From Metabacillus mangrovi (GTDB taxonomy: Bacteria; Bacillota; Bacilli; Bacillales; Bacillaceae), in assembly GCF_009711125.1 (NCBI RefSeq), contig NZ_WMIB01000002.1, positions 62,001 through 126,000 on the forward strand: a stretch of 64,000 nucleotides of DNA, given 5' to 3'. The translations under genes were made by a program, and so were the position numbers. A model generated the notes under the pieces. That model searched no databases, was not told the DNA's origin, and was given only the letters and a program-made list of their open reading frames with translations. Each line of letters begins with the position of its first letter. Position 1 is the first letter of the stretch. This document shows, one piece after another, positions 45,646-53,139 of this stretch.

Positions 45646-46311
45646 TTAGCTTTCCAGCAGCCTGAGCGTCAAAAATGGCGCAAGAGAATCGTCTTGTCCA
45701 TCTTCAGAGTACTTCACGGAGCTGTTAAAAATCGGGCCATCCGATACGAATGTATGGAACTCCCCGTTCTCTCCGCAAGGATCTGCGGCTTCTGGAAGAC
45801 GTTCAAGGAAGCGGTGACTGTAGGGCATGCCCAGACATTCTGCCGGAAGAACAGATGAGTCGATTCCGCAAACTGTAGCCTTATAGCCCTTTTCAATACA
45901 TTCAAAAGCAATTGAGTCCGCTTTTTCCCCCCAAAGAGGAAAAACAGACTATAGGCCGCACTCTTCAGTGAGCTGTTCTCTGTACTTCCTGATATCCTCC
46001 TGAAAAAGGTCACCATAAGAAATGGCCTCGGCGCCATTTTTTTTGCACAATTTCAGAAAATCTTTCATGTGTTCTTCATATTCTTTATTAACTGGAGAAG
46101 GAGGAAGCTTTACAAAACGGATAGGGAAATCAAGCGATGCTGCCTGCTGCTCCAGCAGGGCATGCGGGATGCCGTGAAACGGCACGCGGCCGGTCTCCGC
46201 GCTGATTGATGTAAACAGCTCCATAACAGAGTGATTTTTGCTTGCGGTAAGTCTTTCAAGCATGATGGCACTGTCTTTGCCGCCGCTCCACGAAACGATT
46301 GTTTTTTTCAC
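45646..46311 (-). pseudogene. Dph6-like adenine nucleotide alpha-hydrolase, one in-frame amber codon
   Basis: Reading from the GTG at 46311 on the minus strand, a 120-residue frame starts KKTIVSWSGGKDSAIMLERL, the PP-loop ATPase signature (SGGKDS) of the diphthine-ammonia ligase-like family, and stops at TAG (45951-45949). The same frame continues without a shift, SVFPLWGEKADSIAFECIEK, through the family motif DPCGENGEFHTFVSDGPIF, and ends at 45646. Ignoring the amber codon, the product has about 221 residues, the usual family length. The best reading is a recent nonsense mutation or a sequencing error; a truncated but functional N-terminal domain is less likely. In bacteria the family's function is unclear. 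Confidence 0.8.
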
Positions 46312-46424
46312 AGTAAACCGCCGCCAATCCTTTTTTAGAGTGCTTTCAAAAATATTTTAATGCGATTTTCCTTGTTAAATCAAGGTTTATAAGAATTTTC
46401 ATAAAACCTACCTGTTAACTCGGG

Positions 46425-46452
46425 TTGACAATCGTTCGAATTGTGCTAAAAT
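46425..46452 (+). promoter_or_regulatory. Promoter of the SAM-riboswitch / cysH operon transcript
   Basis: Perfect TTGACA (46425-46430) and TAAAAT (46447-46452) are 16 bases apart; TG at 46444-46445 adds an extended -10. Transcription starts just before the S-box aptamer. Confidence 0.8.
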
Positions 46453-46474
46453 TTGAAATCAATAACAGCTTATA

Positions 46475-46625
46475 CTTATCCAGAGCGGCGGAGGGAACTG
46501 GCCCTGTGAAGCCCGGCAACCTGCTTGACAGGCAAGGTGCCAAATCCTGCAAAATGGAACCCATTTTGAGAGATAAGGAGAATCTACTCCTCTTAAGTCT
46601 TTCTGGATGGAAGGCTTTTTATTTT
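46475..46625 (+). ncRNA. SAM-I (S-box) riboswitch
   Basis: The aptamer is closed by CTTATC (46475-46480) with GATAAG (46572-46577) and contains the S-box landmarks CAGAGCGGCGGAGGGA, CCCTGTGAAGCCCGGCAACC and AAGGTGCCAAATCCTGC. A terminator follows: AAGTCTTTC (46595-46603) with GGAAGGCTT (46609-46617), then TTTATTTT. SAM binding favours termination, so the sulfate reduction genes are off when methionine/SAM is ample. Confidence 0.95.
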
Positions 46626-46670
46626 CGTCTCTGTCAAGCGGACAGAGCCATTTTCAAGGAGGGACTGTAA

Positions 46671-46814
46671 GTGGGGGAGCAGAATCAGCTCGATGAAGTA
46701 ATGGGAACCCTGAAAGAAATGCTTCAGGCTATGAAGTACGGGTCCATTACCCTGATCGTTCAGGATGGGAAAATTATTCAGCTCGAAAAAAATGAAAAAG
46801 TCAGATTAAAATAA
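46671..46814 (+). CDS. Small YezD-like protein (DUF2292)
   Basis: A 47-residue open frame from a GTG with AAGGAGGG upstream, directly after the S-box terminator. The product is short and charged, with the segment YGSITLIVQDGKIIQLEKNEK, which fits the small DUF2292/YezD family that accompanies cysteine and sulfate genes in Bacillus; the function is unknown. Being first behind a SAM riboswitch makes a role in sulfur metabolism or its control likely, but this is inference. A long hairpin separates it from cysH. Confidence 0.72.
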   Translation: MGEQNQLDEVMGTLKEMLQAMKYGSITLIVQDGKIIQLEKNEKVRLK

Positions 46815-46840
46815 ACGTTTGAAGCTGACCAGACAACTGG

Positions 46841-46897
46841 AGGCGGGAGCGGAAGATGCACAGTTAATTTGTGCTGTCTTCTGTTCCCGCCTTTTTT
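46841..46897 (+). terminator. Long hairpin terminator/attenuator between the YezD-like gene and cysH
   Basis: The left arm (46841-46862) and right arm (46870-46892) form a nearly complete stem of about 21 pairs with some G-T pairs, closing a 7-base loop and running into CTTTTTT. There is no visible second promoter before cysH, so most cysH transcripts from the S-box promoter would have to pass this element. Confidence 0.75.
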
Positions 46898-46927
46898 AAC
46901 GCAGTAAAAGAAGAGAGGTGCAGCAGG

Positions 46928-47629
46928 ATGCTGACGTACGAAAACTGGACGGAAACCGCACCGGGTTTTGAAGATGCGGATAAAGCGGGTGAAGCATTGA
47001 ACGTATTGAAGTGGGCCTATTCGGAATACGGGAATGATCTCGTTTATGCATGCAGCTTCGGTATAGAGGGAATCGTTCTCATCGAACTGATTTCAAGAGT
47101 TAAAAAGGATGCAAGAATCGTATTTTTGGATACAGAGCTTCATTTCCAGGAAACGTATGATTTGATCAGCCGTGTAAAAGCAAGATACCCGGATTTGAAA
47201 ATTACGATGAAAAAACCGCCGCTGACCGTTGCAGAGCAGGCGGCAGAGCATGGAGACGAGCTTTGGAAAAAAGATCCGAACGCATGCTGCAAAATCAGGA
47301 AGGTCCTCCCGCTGCGAGAAGTGATGAGCGGAGAGAAGGCATGGATATCAGGATTGCGGAGAGAACAGTCTCCATCGAGGAGAAGCACCCAATTTCTGAA
47401 CCGGGATGAAAAGTTTGAAAACATAAAAGTTTGTCCCCTTATTCATTGGACGTGGAAGGATGTCTGGCGTTTTGCCCATAAAAACAGCCTGGATTACAAT
47501 GTCCTTCACGATAAAGGCTATCCGAGCATCGGCTGTCAGCCGTGCACCCAGCCGGCATTTGATTTGAACGATTCAAGAGCCGGAAGATGGAACGGCAGCC
47601 AGAAAACCGAATGCGGACTTCACGGATGA
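46928..47629 (+). CDS. cysH: Phosphoadenylyl/adenylyl sulfate reductase
   Basis: Thioredoxin-dependent reductase that forms sulfite from PAPS or APS. The ATG at 46928 (233 residues, MLTYENWTE) gives the B. subtilis length; the earlier start at 46871 lies in the hairpin. Motifs: the sulfonucleotide P-loop region [10 protein letters not shown] (about 37-46), cysteine pairs in NACCKIRK and GCQPC, which bind a [4Fe-4S] cluster in the APS-using class, and the C-terminal catalytic ECGLH. The cluster cysteines suggest it accepts APS as well as PAPS. cysP follows after ten bases. Confidence 0.95.
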   Translation: MLTYENWTETAPGFEDADKAGEALNVLKWAYSEYGNDLVYACSFGIEGIVLIELISRVKKDARIVFLDTELHFQETYDLISRVKARYPDLKITMKKPPLTVAEQAAEHGDELWKKDPNACCKIRKVLPLREVMSGEKAWISGLRREQSPSRRSTQFLNRDEKFENIKVCPLIHWTWKDVWRFAHKNSLDYNVLHDKGYPSIGCQPCTQPAFDLNDSRAGRWNGSQKTECGLHG

Positions 47630-47639
47630 GGCGGGTGCG

Positions 47640-48704
47640 ATGATCGCGGCTGCAGCTGTTGTCCTCAGTTTGTTTTTTGCCATGAATATCGGGGCCAGCG
47701 GTGCGGCAGCTTCTATGGGAGTGGCATATGGGACAGGAGCTATTCCAAAGAAGACAGCTGCCCTGCTCCTCTGCGGAGCAGGAGTACTGCTCGGCGCGGT
47801 CCTGGGGGGCGGAGAGGTTGTTAAGACGATCAGCTCCGGCATTATTCCAAAATCGTCGATCACCATCGAAATCGTTCTCGTTATCATCAGCTCTGCCGCT
47901 GTTTCCCTTTTTCTTGCAAATCTCATGGGGATCCCTTTATCGACAAGTGAGGTGACAGTCGGCGCGGTGGCCGGTGTGGGAGTTGCCTTGCAGGCACTCT
48001 ACATCAAATCAATCTTTACCATTATGATCTTTTGGGTGCTGATCCCAGTCGTTTCCTTTTTCATCACTTATTGTATCTGTAAATGGGCGAAGCCTGCGAT
48101 GAACCGGCTGGAGAACAGAAGCGGCAGGCTGCTGATCTGGCTGCTGATTGGCGCAGGATTCTTCGAAGCCTTTTCAGCCGGAATGAACAATGTAGCCAAC
48201 GCGGTTGGCCCGCTCGTCGCTTCCGGAGTGATGAGCACAGGTCAGGGAGTCTGGATCGGCGGAATTTTTGTCGCAGCAGGGGCGATTGTGCTCGGCGGCA
48301 GGGTTCTCGAAACGAACGGAAAAAAAATAACGACTTTGACGAAAACCGAAGGGATTGTCATTTCCAGTACAGGTGCATTCCTGGTCATTATGAGCTCGCT
48401 TTTTGGATTGCCTGTCCCGCTGACACAAGTCACTTCCACTTCCATCATGGCTTCGGGGGCTGCGAAAAGCGGAGCGATCGTCTTCCAAAAAGGAATCGTC
48501 CAGAAGATTGTGAAGGTCTGGATCGTCTCCCCGCTCGTCAGTCTGGCGATTTCCTATTTGCTTGTCAAACTGTTTATTCAGGGAGACTTATATGCTTCAT
48601 TTTCAATAGCAGCCGTCATTATTGCTACTCTGGGCGTCCTTTCTCTAATGAATGCAATCAAGAGGGAAAAGCAGTCAATTCATGAACAGGGCGGCGGAAT
48701 CTAA
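47640..48704 (+). CDS. cysP: Sulfate permease CysP, PiT family
   Basis: Membrane sulfate importer related to inorganic phosphate transporters. The 354 residues have about ten hydrophobic segments and two copies of the PiT signature: AMNIGASGAAASMGVAYGTGA near the N-terminus and GMNNVANAVGPLVASG in the second half. GAGGCGGG lies just before the ATG. Its location between cysH and sat is what distinguishes it from a phosphate carrier. Confidence 0.95.
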   Translation: MIAAAAVVLSLFFAMNIGASGAAASMGVAYGTGAIPKKTAALLLCGAGVLLGAVLGGGEVVKTISSGIIPKSSITIEIVLVIISSAAVSLFLANLMGIPLSTSEVTVGAVAGVGVALQALYIKSIFTIMIFWVLIPVVSFFITYCICKWAKPAMNRLENRSGRLLIWLLIGAGFFEAFSAGMNNVANAVGPLVASGVMSTGQGVWIGGIFVAAGAIVLGGRVLETNGKKITTLTKTEGIVISSTGAFLVIMSSLFGLPVPLTQVTSTSIMASGAAKSGAIVFQKGIVQKIVKVWIVSPLVSLAISYLLVKLFIQGDLYASFSIAAVIIATLGVLSLMNAIKREKQSIHEQGGGI

Positions 48705-48745
48705 CCATAAACCAAGTAAAACAATCCGATTAGGAGGAACAAAAT

Positions 48746-49894
48746 ATGAGCTTAGCACCACACGGAGGAAAACTGATCGACCGGCAGGAAATCGGGAAAA
48801 ATCTCGATGATCTGAAAACGGACATTGTAATTGATGCTATGGCATTAAGCGACCTGGAGCTATTGGCGATTGGCGGGTACAGCCCGCTGACAGGGTTCAT
48901 GAGCGAAAAAGAGTATAAGAGTGTAGTCGAAAAGATGAGGCTTACGGATGGAACAGTCTGGTCCATCCCGATTACGCTTCCGGTTTCAGCGGAGCAGGCT
49001 GATCAACTGACGCCCGGAGAAACAGCCAGGCTTATTTTTGAGGGGACAGTATACGGGTCGATCGAAGTCGGGGAAGTGTATACCCCTGATAAAGAAAAAG
49101 AAGCGGAACATGTATACAGAACCTCTGATCACAGCCATCCGGGTGTAAGCAAGCTGTTCTCCCGCGGAGATGTTTATGTAAGCGGGGAAATTACCCTTAC
49201 AAAGAGGACAGTGCCTTCATTCCCGGAGCACTATTTTGACCCTTCTGAGACCCGGGCGGCATTTGCTGATAAAGGCTGGAAAACCATTGTCGGATTTCAG
49301 ACACGCAATCCGGTGCACCGTGCTCACGAGTATATCCAAAAGACGGCCCTCGAAACGGTAGACGGCTTGTTCCTGAACCCGCTCGTCGGCGAGACGAAAT
49401 CCGATGACATCTCAGCTGCGATCCGCATGAAAAGCTACAGAGTGCTGCTTGATGAATATTATCCGAAACAGCGCGTTTTTCTTGGTGTATTTCCAGCTGC
49501 GATGCGCTATGCAGGCCCGCGAGAGGCGATCTTTCATGCCCTGGTCCGCAAAAATTACGGATGCACCCACTTTATCGTCGGCAGAGATCACGCCGGTGTA
49601 GGGGATTATTACGGTACGTATGATGCGCAATATATTTTCGATGAGTTCCAGCCGGAGGAGATCGGCATTACGCCTCTCCGTTTTGAACACAGCTTCTACT
49701 GCAGCAAATGCGAAGGGATGGCGACGACTAAATCCTGCCCGCATGCCGCGGAATACAGAGTGATTTTGTCCGGAACAAAGGTTAGGGAGATGCTGCGCAA
49801 GGGAGAAGTCCCCCCGAGTACGTTCAGCCGGCCGGAAGTGATTAAAGTCTTGATCGAAGGCATGAGAGAAAGAGAAACGGAGGAAGCGAAATGA
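48746..49894 (+). CDS. sat: Sulfate adenylyltransferase
   Basis: ATP sulfurylase: ATP plus sulfate gives APS. The 382 residues include the N-terminal PUA-like region and catalytic domain with the [15 protein letters not shown] motif (about 193-207; HxxH), [13 protein letters not shown], and a zinc-type CSKC segment near the C-terminus ([16 protein letters not shown]). TAGGAGGAAC precedes the ATG. It overlaps cysC by four bases. Confidence 0.97.
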   Translation: MSLAPHGGKLIDRQEIGKNLDDLKTDIVIDAMALSDLELLAIGGYSPLTGFMSEKEYKSVVEKMRLTDGTVWSIPITLPVSAEQADQLTPGETARLIFEGTVYGSIEVGEVYTPDKEKEAEHVYRTSDHSHPGVSKLFSRGDVYVSGEITLTKRTVPSFPEHYFDPSETRAAFADKGWKTIVGFQTRNPVHRAHEYIQKTALETVDGLFLNPLVGETKSDDISAAIRMKSYRVLLDEYYPKQRVFLGVFPAAMRYAGPREAIFHALVRKNYGCTHFIVGRDHAGVGDYYGTYDAQYIFDEFQPEEIGITPLRFEHSFYCSKCEGMATTKSCPHAAEYRVILSGTKVREMLRKGEVPPSTFSRPEVIKVLIEGMRERETEEAK

Positions 49895-50496
49895 CGCAGT
49901 CATCGAATGTGACCTGGCATGAGCAGTCCATCACAAAACAGGAACGCCGGGAAAGAAACGGACACCATAGTCTTGTCATTTGGTTCACCGGCTTATCCGG
50001 ATCAGGGAAATCCACCATTGCCAATGAACTTGCCCGCAGGCTCTATGAAAATGGCGTGCAGGTATATGTGCTCGACGGGGATAACGTACGGCATGGCCTG
50101 AACGGAGACCTGGGATTCTCTGACGATGACCGCCGCGAAAACATAAGAAGGATCGGAGAAGTTGCCAAGCTTTTCACAGATGCCGGAAGTGTGGTGATCA
50201 CTGCCTTCATTTCCCCGTTTAAAGAAGACCGGAGCCAGGTGCGGACACTGCTTGGAGCAGATGAATTCGTCGAGGTGTTCGCGGACTGCTCACTGGAGCA
50301 GTGCGAGGCTCGTGATCCGAAGGGACTTTATAAAAAGGCAAGGAAAGGTGAAATTAAAGGATTTACCGGAATCGACTCCCCTTATGAGGAGCCTGATCAG
50401 CCCGAAGTTAGACTCGACAGCTCAGCAAAAAACCCTGCAGAATGTGCAGAGGATGTATTACGATACCTGCAGGAAAAGAATTATATCCGATTGTAA
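49891..50496 (+). CDS. cysC: Adenylylsulfate kinase
   Basis: Phosphorylates APS to PAPS, the second activation step. The 201 residues show the P-loop GLSGSGKST (about 34-42), the APS-binding [16 protein letters not shown] segment (about 61-76) and FISPF. It starts within the sat stop codon. Its presence indicates that PAPS is made even if CysH can use APS. Confidence 0.97.
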   Translation: MTQSSNVTWHEQSITKQERRERNGHHSLVIWFTGLSGSGKSTIANELARRLYENGVQVYVLDGDNVRHGLNGDLGFSDDDRRENIRRIGEVAKLFTDAGSVVITAFISPFKEDRSQVRTLLGADEFVEVFADCSLEQCEARDPKGLYKKARKGEIKGFTGIDSPYEEPDQPEVRLDSSAKNPAECAEDVLRYLQEKNYIRL

Positions 50497-50552
50497 CCCA
50501 TATAGGACTCCTATCCTCCTATGCGGTATAATGGAAGAAGGGAGGGATGATG

Positions 50553-51326
50553 ATGTCAAAGGTTTACCTCGTGGGAGCGGGCCCGGGCGACCCTGAACTG
50601 ATCACAGTAAAAGGGCTGAGATGCATTCAGGAGGCTGATGTCATTTTATACGACCGGCTCGTGAACAAAGAATTGCTGAGTCATGCAAAAAAAGGCGCTG
50701 ACCTGATTTACTGCGGCAAGCTGCCTGACTACCACACGATGAAGCAGGAAACGATCAATCGTTTTCTCGTTAAATATGCAAAAAAAGGCCTTGTTGTCAC
50801 CCGTCTAAAAGGAGGAGATCCTTTTGTTTTCGGACGGGGAGGGGAAGAGGCGGAAGCGCTCGTGCAGCATGGAATCGAATTTGAAGTCGTCCCCGGAATC
50901 ACCTCCGGAATCGCTGCGGCTGCGTACGCTGGAATTCCTGTCACGCACAGGGAGGCAAGCGGAAGTGTCGCGTTCGTTACCGGCCATCTGAAAAATGGGG
51001 AAGATGGGCACGCAAAATGGAGCAGCCTGGCAAATGGAATCGATACCCTTGCCATCTATATGGGCATCAGTCAGCTGCCCTATATTCAGGAGCAGCTCAT
51101 CCTGCACGGCAGGCCTGCTTCTACACCGGCAGCCGTGATTCACTGGGGAACAACTGAGGTCCAGAAAACAGCTGTAGGGACGCTTGGCAGCCTTCATCAG
51201 GCAGTAGAGGCCTCCGGGATCACGAATCCGAGCATGATTATTATCGGTGAAGTGGTCAAATACCGCGATCAGCTCAACTGGTTCAGGGAAAACCGGCAGG
51301 CAGCCAAAGTTAGCGGGGTGCTGTGA
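50553..51326 (+). CDS. sumT: Uroporphyrinogen-III C-methyltransferase
   Basis: First step of siroheme synthesis: SAM-dependent methylation of uroporphyrinogen III to precorrin-2 (YlnD in B. subtilis). Of three adjacent ATG codons, the third at 50553 has the best distance to GGGAGGG and gives 257 residues, MSKVYLVGAGPGDP. Tetrapyrrole methylase motifs: VGAGPGDPELITVKG, LKGGDPFVFGRGGEEAE and VPGITSGIAAAAYAGIPVTHR. The next gene begins right after its stop. Confidence 0.95.
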   Translation: MSKVYLVGAGPGDPELITVKGLRCIQEADVILYDRLVNKELLSHAKKGADLIYCGKLPDYHTMKQETINRFLVKYAKKGLVVTRLKGGDPFVFGRGGEEAEALVQHGIEFEVVPGITSGIAAAAYAGIPVTHREASGSVAFVTGHLKNGEDGHAKWSSLANGIDTLAIYMGISQLPYIQEQLILHGRPASTPAAVIHWGTTEVQKTAVGTLGSLHQAVEASGITNPSMIIIGEVVKYRDQLNWFRENRQAAKVSGVL

Positions 51327-52100
51327 GTGAAAAACGCCGTACTGTATATCTGCCATGGGAGCAGAGTGAAAAAAGCAAGGGATGAAGCGGTTGCCTTCAT
51401 CGAAAAGTGCAGCAGGCAAATTGCAGTGCCTATCCAGGAAATCTGTTTTCTTGAGCTGGCAGAACCGGATATTTCTTCAGGTATTGAAGCATGTGTCAAG
51501 CAGGGGGCAGAGCAGATCGCCGTCATTCCGGTACTGCTGCTTACAGCGGCCCATGCAAAATCGGATATACCGGAAGAACTTGAAAAAGCGCTCAAAAAAC
51601 ACCCTGATGTCGAGATTTCCTACGGAGCTCCAATTGGTGTACAGGGATCCATGGCTGAAGCGGTCCTGGAACAGACTGCCCCTTTGCCGGCGGATGAAGA
51701 TGTGCGCCTGCTTCTTGTAGGAAGAGGAAGTTCCGATCCGGACGTGAAAAAGGATTTGCAGGAAATTGCATCCGGTATCGTCAAGCGTACAGAGGGTCTT
51801 GCCGTTACGGTCTGTTATTTAACGGCTGCAGAACCAGCTTTTTCTGAAGTTTTAAAAAAAATCGGCACCTTTAGGGAAAACAGCGTCTATATCGTGCCTT
51901 ATCTGCTTTTTACGGGTCTGCTGATGAAGGGCATTGAAAAAGAGATCCAGAATCTCTCCAGTGAAAAAAACATCAGGCTGTGCTCTTATGTTGGTTTTTC
52001 ACAACATACAGAGGCAGCCTTCGTAAAGAGAGTCCGTGAAGCACTGAACGGACTCCAGGCGGCGGAAGGAGTTTCCCGGTATGCTCCCTTTAATGCTTAA
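51327..52100 (+). CDS. sirB: Sirohydrochlorin ferrochelatase
   Basis: Inserts Fe2+ into sirohydrochlorin to give siroheme (YlnE). The 257 residues contain two CbiX/SirB modules: the first begins ILYICHGSRVKKARDEA with the metal-binding His, the second LLLVGRGSSDPDVKKDL. The second module has GRGS instead of HGS, so only the first seems to keep the catalytic His at this place. The GTG start directly follows the sumT stop; it overlaps sirC by 20 bases. Confidence 0.92.
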   Translation: MKNAVLYICHGSRVKKARDEAVAFIEKCSRQIAVPIQEICFLELAEPDISSGIEACVKQGAEQIAVIPVLLLTAAHAKSDIPEELEKALKKHPDVEISYGAPIGVQGSMAEAVLEQTAPLPADEDVRLLLVGRGSSDPDVKKDLQEIASGIVKRTEGLAVTVCYLTAAEPAFSEVLKKIGTFRENSVYIVPYLLFTGLLMKGIEKEIQNLSSEKNIRLCSYVGFSQHTEAAFVKRVREALNGLQAAEGVSRYAPFNA

Positions 52101-52578
52101 TTTGGAAGGCAAGCCGGTCCTGATTGCCGGCGGAGGAAAAATCGCCCTCAGAAGGCTTCGTTTGCTATTAGCGGAAAATGCCGATATTACAGTGATCAGC
52201 CCGGAATCAGTCCCTGAAATCAGAGAGCTCGCCGAAACGGGTGCAATCAAATGGATCAGACGGAAAGCGGCCGCCGTAGACCTGCCCGGCTATTTATTGA
52301 TCGTAGCAGCTACTGACAGCGATGAAACGAATCGGCTATTAGCAAGAAACGCCTCCCCTTTGCAGCTTGTGAACAATGCAGGCGATGCCGGAGAAGGAAA
52401 CACAGAAGTGCCGAAGCATGAAAAAAGGGGACGGCTTACCATTGCAGTTTCCACCGGTGGGGCGAGCCCTCAAATGGCTAAAAGCATCTGCTCAGAAATA
52501 ATCGGCCGGATCGACAGGAAGACAGTTGATGACCTGGACCGGCTCTATGAGGAACGGGCGGCCAGGAAAAACGTGTAA
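52081..52578 (+). CDS. sirC: Precorrin-2 dehydrogenase
   Basis: NAD+-dependent oxidation of precorrin-2 to sirohydrochlorin (YlnF). The 165 residues have an N-terminal Rossmann fold with AGGGKIALRRLRLLL (about 17-31), and the family stretch SVSTGGASPQMAKSI. Together with sumT and sirB it completes siroheme synthesis for sulfite reductase. It starts inside sirB. A hairpin begins on the stop codon. Confidence 0.93.
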   Translation: MLPLMLNLEGKPVLIAGGGKIALRRLRLLLAENADITVISPESVPEIRELAETGAIKWIRRKAAAVDLPGYLLIVAATDSDETNRLLARNASPLQLVNNAGDAGEGNTEVPKHEKRGRLTIAVSTGGASPQMAKSICSEIIGRIDRKTVDDLDRLYEERAARKNV

Positions 52579-52604
52579 GGGCCATGTTTTAGCATGGCTC
52601 TTAT
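52577..52604 (+). terminator. Weak terminator-like hairpin after sirC
   Basis: AAGGGCCATG (52577-52586) pairs with CATGGCTCTT (52593-52602) around a 6-base loop. The following bases (ATTCATTT) make a poor T-run, so termination may be partial. Confidence 0.5.
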
Positions 52605-52608
52605 TCAT

Positions 52609-52637
52609 TTGACAAAACAAGCTGCATCCGTTAAGAT
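52609..52637 (+). promoter_or_regulatory. Promoter of the Mn riboswitch transcript
   Basis: Perfect TTGACA (52609-52614) and TAAGAT (52632-52637), 17 bases apart, directly upstream of the yybP-ykoY aptamer. Confidence 0.75.
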
Positions 52638-52661
52638 AGATTTATAAGTTCATATGAACTC

Positions 52662-52820
52662 CAAAGGGGAGTAGCTGTTCAGTGAAGTCGTCATTACGGG
52701 AGAAATCCCCGGCTTTATTGGCAACAAATGTTGTTTGCGAGACCTTTGCCAAATTATTGGTAAAGGCATTTTTATTTTCGGAGCGCTTTTACCGTACAGG
52801 TAAAGGCGCTTTTTTATTTA
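52662..52820 (+). ncRNA. Mn2+ (yybP-ykoY) riboswitch with two tandem terminators
   Basis: The aptamer runs from CAAAGGGGAGTAGC (52662-52675) through AGTCGTCATTACG (52686-52698) to GCGAGACCTTTG (52737-52748). These match the conserved core of the yybP-ykoY class, and P1 is CAAAGG with CCTTTG. Terminator 1: CCTTTGCC (52743-52750, shared with P1) with GGTAAAGG (52759-52766), then ATTTTTATTTT. Terminator 2: AGCGCTTTTACC (52782-52793) with GGTAAAGGCGCT (52799-52810), then TTTTT. P1 and terminator 1 exclude each other, so Mn2+ is expected to switch the transcript on. Confidence 0.9.
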
Positions 52821-52847
52821 TTACTTGAAAAAGAGAGGATGAAATAG

Positions 52848-53009
52848 ATGAGAAAATACAGCCGTTACTCTATGGAAGAATTTATCCGCATCAATAAAGA
52901 GGAAATCACGCGCAGTCCTGAATTGATGGACAAGCTGGAGAAGAAGATTGAAGAACGGTACACCGTGGTGTATCCGCAAACGAAGAAAGTACAAACAGGC
53001 AAGCATTAA
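52848..53009 (+). CDS. Small FbpB-like basic protein under Mn riboswitch control
   Basis: A 53-residue open frame with GAGAGGA upstream of the ATG, the only gene behind the Mn riboswitch. The product, starting MRKYSRYSMEEFIRINKEE and containing LMDKLEKKIEERY, has the pattern of the FbpB family (SFEEL, NKxE, then a charged helix ending KIEER). In B. subtilis FbpB is Fur-regulated and linked to the iron-sparing response. Here the control appears to be Mn2+ rather than iron: I see no obvious Fur box at the promoter. Family assignment is by pattern only, and the last 15 residues (VVYPQTKKVQTGKH) look unrelated. A direct role in metal stress is inference. Confidence 0.65.
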   Translation: MRKYSRYSMEEFIRINKEEITRSPELMDKLEKKIEERYTVVYPQTKKVQTGKH

Positions 53010-53038
53010 AACCGGGGGGAACCCTGTAAAAAACAGCA

Positions 53039-53067
53039 AAACCCCGGAAGTACAGCTTCCGGGGTTT
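53039..53067 (-). terminator. Terminator hairpin, best on the minus strand (rqcH)
   Basis: AAACCCCGGAAG (53039-53050) pairs perfectly with CTTCCGGGGTTT (53056-53067), loop of five. On the minus strand it is followed by TTTGCTGTTTTTT, a good tail for ending rqcH; on the plus strand the tail is only TTTAACT. Confidence 0.75.
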
Positions 53068-53075
53068 AACTATAC

Positions 53076-53139
53076 ACGGCTCATAAAGCTCCTGCTCTGA
53101 GAGAGTGAGGATTTTATGAGCCGTATTTTTTTATTTTTT
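53076..53139 (+). terminator. Terminator of the FbpB-like unit, tail inside the rqcH end
   Basis: ACGGCTCATAAA (53076-53087) pairs perfectly with TTTATGAGCCGT (53113-53124); a 25-base inner part can fold further. The plus-strand tail ATTTTTTTATTTTTT runs into the rqcH stop codon (53131-53133), so the two converging genes share this region. Confidence 0.8.

Noticed and set aside
45714-46037. Alternative minus-strand frame over the Dph6-like gene, suggesting a frameshift
   Set aside because: The two conserved halves of the Dph6-like gene lie in the same frame, so only a stop codon and not a frameshift is needed to explain the break.
48083-48685. Arginine-rich plus-strand frame of 200 codons inside cysP
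   Set aside because: It lies in the +1 frame of an intact membrane transporter; the Arg/Cys-rich product is a typical shadow.
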